Source: an uncultured Christensenella sp. (GTDB lineage Bacteria > Bacillota > Clostridia > Christensenellales > Borkfalkiaceae). From it: DNA of 64,000 nt. The translations under genes and the position numbers were made by a program. Location: contig CAJTUK010000004.1 of the NCBI GenBank assembly GCA_910579525.1, positions 124,001-188,000 on the forward strand, in the 5' to 3' direction. Positions 42,335 to 50,273 of the stretch are shown here, one piece after another; the first letter of the stretch is position 1, and every line of letters begins with the position of its first letter. The notes beneath the pieces are model-generated. The model did no database searches, was not told the origin of the DNA, and was given only the letters and a program-made list of their open reading frames with translations.

Positions 42335-42369
42335 ATATAAAAATAATCCCGCGTTGCTTTAACGCGGGA
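42335..42369 (-). terminator. Terminator after yebC
   Basis: On the minus strand TCCCGCGTT-AAAGC-AACGCGGGA followed by TTATTTTTAT. Confidence 0.9.
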
Positions 42370-42385
42370 AAATCTAAATTAGTTA

Positions 42386-43123
42386 TTATTCATCGTCATC
42401 TTCAGGCAATTCAACATTATGATATACGTCTTGAACGTCATCGAGTTCATTTAATTTATCAAGCATCTTCGTAAATGTTTCAAGTTTGTCGTCGTCAAGA
42501 GTTATATAGTTTTGGGGTATCATTTTGATTTCGGCTTCAAGGAACGTCACGCCTTTACCTTCAAAGTATGCTCGCGCATGCGACCAGTTCTCGGGAGTAG
42601 TATAAACCTCGTAAACGTCCTCTTCCGCTACGTAATCTTCAGCTTCCGCCTCAAGGCAATATTCCATCATAGTATCTTCGTCAAGCGAAACTGTTCGCTC
42701 GATTACCAACACTCCTTTATTGTCAAACATATACGAGACGCAACCGGTTTGTCCCATCTGTCCGCCGCATTTGCCCATAGTTGAACGTATATCTCCGGCG
42801 GTACGGTTCACGTTATCGGTTAGAGTTTTAATTATTACCGCCGAACCCGCTACACCGTATCCTTCGTAAACCAATTCCTTATAATCCTTGTCCCCAAGTT
42901 CGCCTGCCGCTTTAGCAATAGAACGCTTGATGTTTTCGTTAGGCATATTAGCAGCTTTGGCTTTGGCTATAACGTCGGCAAGTTTAGAGTTTGTATCAGG
43001 GTTAGGGTTGCCTTTTGCCGCAACCGCAAGTTCTCTCCCTATTTTCGTAAAAACGGCAGCGCGCGCTGCGTCTGTCTTTCCTTTTTTTGCCTGTATATTG
43101 TGCCATTTGGAATGTCCTGACAT
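42386..43123 (-). CDS. YebC/PmpR-family protein
   Basis: 245 residues beginning MSGHSKWHNIQAKKGKTDAARA, with NMPNENIKRSIAKA, VYEGYGVAGSAVIIKTLTDNVNRT and the acidic C-terminal. YebC-family proteins have been described as transcription regulators and, more recently, as factors easing translation of difficult (proline-rich) sequences. The ATG at 43123 is used because GAGGTG lies before it and an in-frame GTG overlaps that element. Four bp after the SpoU methylase gene. Confidence 0.95.
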   Translation of the reverse strand: MSGHSKWHNIQAKKGKTDAARAAVFTKIGRELAVAAKGNPNPDTNSKLADVIAKAKAANMPNENIKRSIAKAAGELGDKDYKELVYEGYGVAGSAVIIKTLTDNVNRTAGDIRSTMGKCGGQMGQTGCVSYMFDNKGVLVIERTVSLDEDTMMEYCLEAEAEDYVAEEDVYEVYTTPENWSHARAYFEGKGVTFLEAEIKMIPQNYITLDDDKLETFTKMLDKLNELDDVQDVYHNVELPEDDDE

Positions 43124-43127
43124 AATT

Positions 43128-43865
43128 TCATTCACCTCTTTTAAAATTGTATTTTAACTGATACATTGCGATTCCCGCAGATACTGCAGCGTTTAAACTT
43201 TCACACGTGCGTTCCATAGGAATACTTACTTTTTTATCCGCCCTGTCGAATATTTCTTTACTTATTCCGGAACCTTCATTACCTATGCAAAGGCAAAACC
43301 TTTCAGGAGATTTAAACGAAAAAATATTTTCGCCGTCCATATCGGCGCAAATTAATGGAACGCTTTCAAGCGAAGCCAATATTTCGTCTTTTGTCCCCTG
43401 AAATATATTCACGAAAAATATGCCGCTCATACTCGCTCTCACCGATTTTGGGGAATACGGGTCGGCACAATTTATTAAATAAATTTCACGGTATCCTGCA
43501 GCATTTGCCGTCCTGATAATTGTTCCGAGATTTCCAGGGTCCTGTAAACAGTCAAGCAATAAACAGCTATCCGTCGGTGCCCGAAGGCTCGTCTTGGGAA
43601 TTTCAACAATAGCAAGAACCCCCTGCGGAGTTTTTTCAAACGAAATACCTTCAAAAACAGCGCGAGATACCACGGTAGCATTGTCAAACTGTCCGGAAAG
43701 TTCTTCCGAACAAATTACCTTTTTAACTTTACAACCGGCGGCAATACACTCCTGTACCGGTTTTATCCCTTCAACAATATATTGACCATATTCTTTTCGG
43801 AATTTCTTATCGTATAGTTTTAAAATTTCTTTAATCAGCGGATTTGATTTAGATGTAATTACCAT
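43128..43865 (-). CDS. TrmH/SpoU-family RNA 2'-O-methyltransferase
   Basis: 245 residues with a substrate-binding N-domain (about 1-85) and a SPOUT knot: LLLDCLQDPGNLGTIIRTANAAG (motif 1 with catalytic Arg), LCIGNEGSGIS (motif 2, SAM) and IPMERTCESLNAAVSAGIAMYQ (motif 3). It modifies a ribose 2'-OH in rRNA or tRNA; placed after rplT as in many Firmicutes, where the homologue is YsgA. Exact target is not known. Confidence 0.93.
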   Translation of the reverse strand: MVITSKSNPLIKEILKLYDKKFRKEYGQYIVEGIKPVQECIAAGCKVKKVICSEELSGQFDNATVVSRAVFEGISFEKTPQGVLAIVEIPKTSLRAPTDSCLLLDCLQDPGNLGTIIRTANAAGYREIYLINCADPYSPKSVRASMSGIFFVNIFQGTKDEILASLESVPLICADMDGENIFSFKSPERFCLCIGNEGSGISKEIFDRADKKVSIPMERTCESLNAAVSAGIAMYQLKYNFKRGE

Positions 43866-43903
43866 ATAAAAAATTAAGCCTTGTAAAAAGGCTTAAAATT
43901 TGA

Positions 43904-44254
43904 TTATAATGCGGCTTTTGCTTTTTCTGCAAGCGCAGTAAAAGCAGGAGCGTCGTTTACGGCGATATCCGCAAGGATTTTTCTGTTAAGAGTAATACCG
44001 GCATTTTTAAGTCCGTGCATAAGCTTTGAATACGAAAGTCCGTTCAATCTGGCCGCCGCATTTATACGTGCAATCCACAAACTGCGCATATCGCGCTTAC
44101 GGAGCTTTCTTCCTATATAAGCATAATTGAGGGACTTCATAACCGCTTCACGAGCGATTCTGTAAGACTTTGATTTATTGCCGAAGTAGCCTTTGGAAAG
44201 GCGCATTATCTTTCTGCGCTTTTTGAGCGCGTTTACACTTCTTTTAATACGCAT
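43904..44254 (-). CDS. rplT: 50S ribosomal protein L20
   Basis: 116-residue basic protein that binds 23S rRNA early in 50S assembly. MRIKRSVNALKKRRKIMRLSKGYFG, RDMRSLWIARINAAAR and LNRKILADIAVND are textbook. AGGAGG precedes the ATG. It probably also represses its own operon by binding the infC leader, as in Bacillus. Confidence 0.98.
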   Translation of the reverse strand: MRIKRSVNALKKRRKIMRLSKGYFGNKSKSYRIAREAVMKSLNYAYIGRKLRKRDMRSLWIARINAAARLNGLSYSKLMHGLKNAGITLNRKILADIAVNDAPAFTALAEKAKAAL

Positions 44255-44269
44255 AATTTTGACCTCCTG

Positions 44270-44470
44270 TTAACCCTTATAAGGAATCATGGATTTTACG
44301 GTTGATTCCTGAGTGGTAGAAACGAGCGTATTCTGACGCAAATTTCTTTTTCTCTTTCTGTTCTTTGTCTCTGCCTTATGGTTTTTACCGCCGTGAGGTC
44401 TTTTTACCTTACCGGTCGAAGTAAGCCAAAAACGCTTTTTGGTACCGCTATGCGATTTTTGCTTGGGCAT
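44270..44470 (-). CDS. rpmI: 50S ribosomal protein L35
   Basis: 66 residues starting MPKQKSHSGTKKRF with KRPHGGKNHKAETKNRKRKR. The start at 44470 follows GGAGGACAAGAAT; an upstream in-frame start overlaps this site. Middle gene of infC-rpmI-rplT. Confidence 0.97.
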   Translation of the reverse strand: MPKQKSHSGTKKRFWLTSTGKVKRPHGGKNHKAETKNRKRKRNLRQNTLVSTTQESTVKSMIPYKG

Positions 44471-44494
44471 ATTCTTGTCCTCCAAAATTAAAGT

Positions 44495-45016
44495 TTATTT
44501 TTCTTTTACGGGAGAGAGCATCATTATAATCATTCTGCCCTCCGTAGAAGGCTTCTTGTCCTGAACGGCTTTGCCGTCAAGCCCCGTAAAGAAGTCCTCC
44601 ATTACTTTAACACCCTGATAGGCGCGGGCGTTTTCACGCCCTTTCATTCTTATGGAAACCTTAACTTTGTTACCGGCTTCCAAAAATTTGAGGCATTGTT
44701 TGGTTTTTACGGCTATATCTCCGACGTCAATCGTCATAGAAAGTCGTATTTCCTTTAATTCCACAATAGTCTGGTTTTTGCGGTTTTCTTTATCGCGCTT
44801 CGACTGCTCGTATTTGAATTTGGAATAGTCCATAATTTTACACACGGGCGGAACGGCGTTGGGGGAAATTTTAACAAGGTCGAGATCTGCATCGTTAGCG
44901 AGTTTTTGCGCCTGATATGCTGACATTACGCCCAACATAGCGCCGTCTGCACCGATAACTCTCACTTCCTTGTCGCGAATAGCCTCATTGACGGAATATA
45001 AGTCTTTTATAATCAT
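44495..45016 (-). CDS. infC: Translation initiation factor IF-3
   Basis: 173 residues: N-domain (VNEAIRDKEVRVIGADGAMLGVM, ALKLAND-like linker) and C-domain (KEIRLSMTIDVGDIAVKTKQ, VKVSIRMKGRE, MIIMMLSP). It prevents premature 50S joining and proofreads the start codon. The ATG at 45016 begins MIIKDLYSVNEAI after GAGAGG; a longer frame upstream lies in the structured leader and is rejected. Many infC genes use a rare AUU start, but here ATG is used. Confidence 0.96.
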   Translation of the reverse strand: MIIKDLYSVNEAIRDKEVRVIGADGAMLGVMSAYQAQKLANDADLDLVKISPNAVPPVCKIMDYSKFKYEQSKRDKENRKNQTIVELKEIRLSMTIDVGDIAVKTKQCLKFLEAGNKVKVSIRMKGRENARAYQGVKVMEDFFTGLDGKAVQDKKPSTEGRMIIMMLSPVKEK

Positions 45017-45038
45017 ATACCTCTCAAAAATTTTACCG

Positions 45039-45071
45039 AAAAAATATCGGGCTACACAAAAGTAACCCGAT
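45039..45071 (-). promoter_or_regulatory. infC leader attenuator (probable L20-type control)
   Basis: On the minus strand ATCGGGTTAC-N6-GTAGCCCGAT followed by ATTTTTT, a full terminator only 23 bp before the infC start. A competing stem AAGGCA / TGCCTT (about 45080-45097) lies just upstream. Position and design fit the L20 autoregulatory leader of Bacillus infC, although I cannot confirm the rRNA-mimic fold by eye. Confidence 0.7.
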
Positions 45072-45161
45072 AAATTGCAAGGCAAAAAATGCCTTTAAAA
45101 CTTTATCATGCCGAACAAACCATTCGTACGGCGAAAGGGGTAACCTTTGCTTAACAAAAAT

Positions 45162-45190
45162 ATATTAGCAGTTTTCGGCGCACATGTCAA
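45162..45190 (-). promoter_or_regulatory. infC-rpmI-rplT promoter
   Basis: On the minus strand TTGACA, 17-bp spacer, TAATAT, starting 11 bp after the thrS stop. Predicted leader length is about 139 nt. Confidence 0.75.
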
Positions 45191-45200
45191 ACGTTTTTAC

Positions 45201-47156
45201 TTAAAAAATTACCTTTTCACGGTCTTCTTTAACTACTTTTTTAAGGAAACTCTCAAGTTTTACCGTATCTTTCGTCTCAACGCCGCGTTTGTTTACGTTT
45301 ACTGTACCGTCTTCCTCTTCCTTATCGCCGACAACTAAAACGTAAGGAATTTTGTCCATTTTTGCTTCGCGGATTTTATATCCGATTTTTTCGTTGCGTT
45401 TATCGACTTCGCACCTGATGCCCGCATTCAAAAGTTTATCGCACACGTTTTCAGCATATCCGAGGGTTCTGTCGGTAATGGGTAAAATTTTAACCTGCGT
45501 AGGGCACATCCACAACGGAAAAGCTCCGGCATATTTTTCTATTAAAAGCGCCAGTGTTCTCTCATAACAGCCGATTGAACTACGGTGAATTACATACGGC
45601 GTCTGTTTAGAGCCGTCCGCATCTATATACTGCATTTCAAAACTTTCACCTGCGGCAAAATCAATTTGAAGCGTAATCAGAGTATCTTCTTTTCCGTAAA
45701 CGTTTTTAGCTTGAATGTCGAGTTTGGGTCCGTAGAATGCGGCCTCGTCGTCAGCCTCGACATATTCGAGATTAAGATCGTCAAGAATATTTTTCATTAA
45801 CGCTTCGGTATTGTTCCAAGCTTCGTCGTTATCTATATATTTATCCGACTTGGACTTGCCACGCTTTGAAAAACGGAAAGTTACGTCGTTTCTCATTCCC
45901 AACGCGTCAAGGATATCATACGATAAATCAAGACAACGTTTAAACTCGCCTTCAATCTGTTCTTTTGTGCATATAATATGCCCGTCTGAAAGAGTAAATT
46001 GCCTTATTCTGATAAGTCCGTGCATTTCGCCTGAGGCTTCGTTTCTGAATTCAGTCGCGGTTTCGGAATATCTGCAAGGTAAATCACGATAAGATTTTAA
46101 ACCGTTTTTGAAAATCTGGTATTGGAAAGGGCAAGTCATAGGGCGCAGAGCCATAATCTCTTCTCCCTTTGCGGATTCGCCGTGTTCGTCAACTTCACCC
46201 AAAATGAACATTTTGTCACGGTAATGAGACCAATGTCCCGATATTTTATATAAATCCGATTTAGCCATATTAGGGGTTTTTGTTATCATAAATCCACGCT
46301 TGGCTTCTTCGTCTTCAACGTAACGTTGTAAAATCTGTAAAATCTTCGCGCCTTTGGGCATCAATATCGGTAATCCCTGCCCAATCACATCGCTCGTCAT
46401 AAAAATACCGAGGTCGCGTCCCAACTTATTGTGATCGCGTTTTTTAGCCTCTTCTACAGCGGCAAGATATTCTTCAAGCTGCGCCTTCTTTTCAAAAGCC
46501 GTTCCGTAAATACGAGTCAACATTTTGTTTTTTTCGTTACCACGCCAATAAGCGCCGGTAAGCGAAGTAAGTTTAAACGCCTTAATTTTCCCCGTATTCG
46601 GCAGATGTGGTCCGCGGCAAAGATCCGTAAAGGATCCTTGCTTATAAAAAGAAATTACCGCGTCTTCGGGCAAGTCTTCAATAAGCTCTATTTTGTAAGT
46701 TTCTCCGTACTTTTTCATAAGTTTTATCGCTTCTTCGCGCGGAAGTTCAAATCTTTCTATAACGGTACGTGAATTTATAATTTTTTGCATTTCGGTCTCG
46801 ATTTTTTCAAAATCGTCTTGCGTAATAGGCGTTTTGAAATCTATATCATAATAGAAACCGCTATCTATTAAGGGACCGATTGCAAGCTTACAAGTGGGAA
46901 AAATATTTTTAACGGCTTGCGCAAGGACGTGTGCGCAAGTATGACGGTATACTTCTAATCCCTCTTTATCTTTAAGCGTGACTATTTCAAGTTCGTCGTT
47001 TTCGTTTAGCTTGTGCGAAAGGTCGCATATTTTGCCGTTTACCTTTGCCGCAACAGCCGAACGAGCAAGACCTTCGCTGATTTTTGCAGCCGCCTGCGCA
47101 CAGCTTGAACCGCTTTCCACTTCAAGAATGGCGCCGTTTTTGAGTTTGATTTTCAT
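45201..47156 (-). CDS. thrS: Threonyl-tRNA synthetase
   Basis: Class II synthetase, 651 residues: TGS domain (1-60), editing domain (about 65-225, with HTCAHVLAQAVK and the zinc-like FTDLCRGPHLPNTG), catalytic core with MRPMTCPFQYQIF (zinc Cys), EFRNEASGEMHGLIRIR (motif 2) and HRSSIGCYERTLALLIEKY (motif 3), and anticodon domain (about 540-640, PTQVKILPITD). Starts ATG after GGAGGACAAT. Controlled by the T-box directly upstream, i.e. induced by uncharged tRNA-Thr. Confidence 0.98.
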   Translation of the reverse strand: MKIKLKNGAILEVESGSSCAQAAAKISEGLARSAVAAKVNGKICDLSHKLNENDELEIVTLKDKEGLEVYRHTCAHVLAQAVKNIFPTCKLAIGPLIDSGFYYDIDFKTPITQDDFEKIETEMQKIINSRTVIERFELPREEAIKLMKKYGETYKIELIEDLPEDAVISFYKQGSFTDLCRGPHLPNTGKIKAFKLTSLTGAYWRGNEKNKMLTRIYGTAFEKKAQLEEYLAAVEEAKKRDHNKLGRDLGIFMTSDVIGQGLPILMPKGAKILQILQRYVEDEEAKRGFMITKTPNMAKSDLYKISGHWSHYRDKMFILGEVDEHGESAKGEEIMALRPMTCPFQYQIFKNGLKSYRDLPCRYSETATEFRNEASGEMHGLIRIRQFTLSDGHIICTKEQIEGEFKRCLDLSYDILDALGMRNDVTFRFSKRGKSKSDKYIDNDEAWNNTEALMKNILDDLNLEYVEADDEAAFYGPKLDIQAKNVYGKEDTLITLQIDFAAGESFEMQYIDADGSKQTPYVIHRSSIGCYERTLALLIEKYAGAFPLWMCPTQVKILPITDRTLGYAENVCDKLLNAGIRCEVDKRNEKIGYKIREAKMDKIPYVLVVGDKEEEDGTVNVNKRGVETKDTVKLESFLKKVVKEDREKVIF

Positions 47157-47375
47157 ATTGTCCTCCGATAAATAAAAAAATCCTTAAACGAACAAATCGT
47201 TTAAGGACGCAAAATTTTTCGCGTGGTTCCACCTTAATTGCTTTTGTTTCGCAAAAGCCGCTCTTTTGAGCTCGGATTGGTAAAAGCGGTTTCCCGTTAT
47301 CTCCGGTAATTATGCGGTTTTCAGCTGCCCCGCACTCTCTGTAAATACCTCGGCGGTACTTGTCTTTTCCCGAGC
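47157..47375 (-). promoter_or_regulatory. T-box leader of thrS
   Basis: Minus-strand leader of about 219 nt. The conserved T-box AAGGTGGAACCACGC is the complement of 47221-47235. The terminator stem TCCTTAAACGA / TCGTTTAAGGA (47181-47207) with seven T follows it. Stem I elements AGAGAGTGCGGGGCAGCTG and GAAACCG are present upstream; the Thr codon ACC occurs there twice (GAAACCGC and TTTACCAATC), either of which could be the specifier, matching the GGT anticodon of the tRNA-Thr in this window. With the two divergent promoters this fills the 342-bp gap between thrS and leuS. Confidence 0.92.
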
Positions 47376-47381
47376 AATTTA

Positions 47382-47410
47382 ATTTTATTACAATAAACTT
47401 TTTTTGTCAA
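47382..47410 (-). promoter_or_regulatory. Promoter of the thrS T-box transcript
   Basis: On the minus strand TTGACA, 17-bp spacer, TAAAAT. Confidence 0.8.
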
Positions 47411-47441
47411 CAAGTTTAAAAGTCTTTTCGGTTAAAAATAA

Positions 47442-47470
47442 TTGCCATTTGTAACAAAAAAATGTATAAT
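47442..47470 (+). promoter_or_regulatory. leuS promoter
   Basis: TTGCCA (47442-47447), 17-bp spacer, TATAAT (47465-47470), 28 bp before the leuS start. Confidence 0.8.
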
Positions 47471-47498
47471 CTATTCAAATAGAATGCAAGGACTTTTT

Positions 47499-49907
47499 AT
47501 GGCTTATACTGACTTCGGAAAGATTGAAAAAAAGTGGATAAAATACTGGGATAAAAACAAAACTTTTCATACCGATCTTCATGATTTTTCAAAACCCAAA
47601 TACTATATTCTCGATATGTTCCCCTATCCTTCCGGCGCAGGATTACACGTCGGACATCCCGAAGGTTACACTGCAACCGACATAGTGGCCAGAATGAAGC
47701 GTATGCAGGGGTTCAACGTTTTACATCCGATAGGTTTTGACAGTTTCGGTTTGCCTGCGGAACAATTCGCAATAAAAACCGGTAATCATCCTGGCGGTTT
47801 TACGCAAAAGAATATCGAAAATTTCACGCGCCAGCTAAAAATGTTGGGGCTTTCTTACGACTGGGATCAAACCGTTTCAACCTGTGACCCCTCTTATTAT
47901 AAATGGACGCAATGGCTTTTTAAACAGCTTTATAACGAGGGGCTTGCCCGTTATGTGGAAACACCCGTAAACTGGTGCGAAGAACTGGGCACAGTGCTCG
48001 CGAACGACGAAATTATAGACGGAAAAAGCGAACGTGGCGGCTATCCCGTAGTGCGCAAAAATATGAAACAGTGGGTAATAGACATAGACAAATATGCCGA
48101 AAAACTGCTTCAAGGTCTTAACGACGTAGATTGGCCTGAATCTTCAAAAATCGCACAGCGCAACTGGATAGGTAAATCCGTGGGAGCAAACGTAGATTTT
48201 GTCGTAGACGGAACCGATAAGAAATTCACTGTGTTTACCACGCGTTGCGACACACTTTTCGGAGTGACGTACTGTGTGCTCGCTCCCGAACATAAACTTG
48301 TTGACGAAATTACTTCTACCGCTCAAAAAATTGAAGTAGCAGCTTATAAAAAAGCATGCGCCGGTAAATCTGACTTGGAAAGGACCGAACTCAATAAAGA
48401 AAAGACGGGCGCGTTCACCGGTGCTTATGCAATAAATCCGGTAAACGGCAAAAAAGTTCCGATATTTATTTCCGATTACGTTCTTACCACGTACGGAACA
48501 GGCGCCATAATGGCGGTTCCCGCTCACGACGAGCGTGATTACGCGTTTGCAAAGAAGTTTAATCTGGATGTTATACCAGTGCTCGAAGGCGGCGACGTTG
48601 AAAAAGAAGCATATACGCAGGACGGAAATCATATTAATTCTGGTTTTTTGAACGGATTGAACAAGCAAGATGCAATTAAAACTATGATAGCATGGCTTGA
48701 AGATAAAAAAATAGGTAAAAAAACCGTTACTTATAAGTTGCGCGAATGGATTTTTGCACGTCAAAGGTATTGGGGCGAGCCTCTCCCTGTAGTTCATCTC
48801 GAAAACGGCAAGGTATATATTTTAAGCGACGATGAACTCCCTCTCGTTTTGCCCGAAATGAAAGATTACAAGGCGCACGGCGGAAACGCTCCGCTTGAAA
48901 ATGCCATCGACTGGGTAAGCGTAAAAATAAACGGCATAAACGGCAAGCGTGAAACTACTACGATGCCCGGATCGGCAGGTTCAAGTTGGTATTTTTTAAG
49001 ATATTGCGACCCTCATAACGACAAAGAATTTGCAGATTACGAACTGTTAAAATACTGGATGCCCGTAGATTTTTATATGGGCGGCAAGGAACATCTTGCA
49101 GGACACTTAATTTATTCGCGGTTTTTTAACAACTTTTTATTTGACAAAGGACTGGTTCCCTGTAAAGAACCGTTCAAAAAAATATTCCATCAGGGACTTA
49201 TACTCGGTGAAGACGGAAATAAAATGTCAAAAAGTCTTGGAAACGTTATCAACCCTGACGACGTTGTTGCCGAATACGGCGCCGACGTCTTAAGAATGTA
49301 CGAAATGTTTATGGGCCCCGTTGTTGACAGCAAACCCTGGTCTACCGCAAATATCGAAGGGGTTAAAAAGTTTATAGACAGAATAAACAGACTTTATCGA
49401 GAACTTGAAGTAATTTCCTCTACCCCTAACGTAAACCTTGAAAAAATTTATAATCAGACTGTTAAAAAGGTTACCGAAGATTACGAAGCAATGAAAATCA
49501 ACACTGCAATTTCGCAAATGATGATTTTCACAAACGCAGTTTATAAAGAAATTGCCGAAGGAAATAGTTTCCCGTTGGAATACGCCGAAGGTTTCATAAA
49601 ATTGCTCAACCCCGTTATACCCTTCTTGACGGAAGAAATCTGGACTACGGTTTTAAAGCATAATGAAACAATTGCATACGAGCCGTGGGTAAAATACGAC
49701 GAATCGAAATGCGGCGAAGACACTATAGAATATGCGATTCAGGTAAACAGTAAAATAAAAACCAAAATCACAGTTCCTGCTGATATGCATGCGGAAGAAA
49801 TCGAAAAAATTGTAAAAGCCAACGTTGAAATAATTCCTTTTATTGAGGGAAAACAGATTAAAAAATTTATTTTCGTACCAAAACGTTTAATAAATATTAT
49901 TGTTTAA
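47499..49907 (+). CDS. leuS: Leucyl-tRNA synthetase
   Basis: Class I synthetase, 802 residues. HIGH motif is HVGH in PYPSGAGLHVGHPEGYT; KMSKS occurs in EDGNKMSKSLGN. The CP1 editing insert (about 225-405) has FTTRCDTLFGVTY and VPAHDERDYAFAKKF. The ATG at 47499 after AAGGA is the real start because the promoter lies over the region upstream. No T-box is visible in its very short leader. It is one of the few plus-strand genes in the right half of the window. Confidence 0.98.
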   Translation: MAYTDFGKIEKKWIKYWDKNKTFHTDLHDFSKPKYYILDMFPYPSGAGLHVGHPEGYTATDIVARMKRMQGFNVLHPIGFDSFGLPAEQFAIKTGNHPGGFTQKNIENFTRQLKMLGLSYDWDQTVSTCDPSYYKWTQWLFKQLYNEGLARYVETPVNWCEELGTVLANDEIIDGKSERGGYPVVRKNMKQWVIDIDKYAEKLLQGLNDVDWPESSKIAQRNWIGKSVGANVDFVVDGTDKKFTVFTTRCDTLFGVTYCVLAPEHKLVDEITSTAQKIEVAAYKKACAGKSDLERTELNKEKTGAFTGAYAINPVNGKKVPIFISDYVLTTYGTGAIMAVPAHDERDYAFAKKFNLDVIPVLEGGDVEKEAYTQDGNHINSGFLNGLNKQDAIKTMIAWLEDKKIGKKTVTYKLREWIFARQRYWGEPLPVVHLENGKVYILSDDELPLVLPEMKDYKAHGGNAPLENAIDWVSVKINGINGKRETTTMPGSAGSSWYFLRYCDPHNDKEFADYELLKYWMPVDFYMGGKEHLAGHLIYSRFFNNFLFDKGLVPCKEPFKKIFHQGLILGEDGNKMSKSLGNVINPDDVVAEYGADVLRMYEMFMGPVVDSKPWSTANIEGVKKFIDRINRLYRELEVISSTPNVNLEKIYNQTVKKVTEDYEAMKINTAISQMMIFTNAVYKEIAEGNSFPLEYAEGFIKLLNPVIPFLTEEIWTTVLKHNETIAYEPWVKYDESKCGEDTIEYAIQVNSKIKTKITVPADMHAEEIEKIVKANVEIIPFIEGKQIKKFIFVPKRLINIIV

Positions 49908-49943
49908 AAAAAGAAACTCCTGCTTTGCGGGAGTTTCTTTTTA
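49907..49943 (+). terminator. leuS terminator
   Basis: Long stem AAAAAGAAACTCCTGC / GCGGGAGTTTCTTTTT with a TTT loop. Confidence 0.9.
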
Positions 49944-49976
49944 TTTAAAAAGGAGCAGTCAAATTAACTGCTCCTT
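49944..49976 (-). terminator. acpP terminator
   Basis: On the minus strand AAGGAGCAGT-TAATTTG-ACTGCTCCTT followed by TTTAAAT. Back-to-back with the leuS terminator, separating convergent units. Confidence 0.85.
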
Positions 49977-49992
49977 GTAATTGTATATGGCT

Positions 49993-50214
49993 TTAAAGTT
50001 CTTCAAGCATTTTTACAACATCGCCTACGGTTTTAAGATCGGTCACTTTCTCTTCGGGAATTGTTTTTCCAGTCTTATCTTCCAACGTCATAAGCATTTC
50101 GACAACGTCGAGAGAATCTGCACCTAAATCCTTAACGATTTCACTGTCTTCGGTAATTTTAGAAACGTCGATATTCAACTGCTCTGAAAGTAATTTTGCA
50201 ACTTCTTCAAACAT
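49993..50214 (-). CDS. acpP: Acyl carrier protein
   Basis: 73 residues, acidic, with GADSLDVVEM at residues 31-40; S34 takes the 4'-phosphopantetheine arm that carries growing fatty acids. AGGAGG precedes the ATG. It stands alone, away from any fab or pls cluster, with its own promoter and terminator. Confidence 0.96.
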   Translation of the reverse strand: MFEEVAKLLSEQLNIDVSKITEDSEIVKDLGADSLDVVEMLMTLEDKTGKTIPEEKVTDLKTVGDVVKMLEEL

Positions 50215-50243
50215 GATTTTTTCCTCCTGAATGTATCGGAATA

Positions 50244-50272
50244 AGTTTACTATATACTTTGTTTTTTGTCAA
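50244..50272 (-). promoter_or_regulatory. acpP promoter
   Basis: On the minus strand TTGACA, 17-bp spacer, TAAACT, beginning right after the tex stop codon. Confidence 0.7.
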
Positions 50273-50273
50273 G

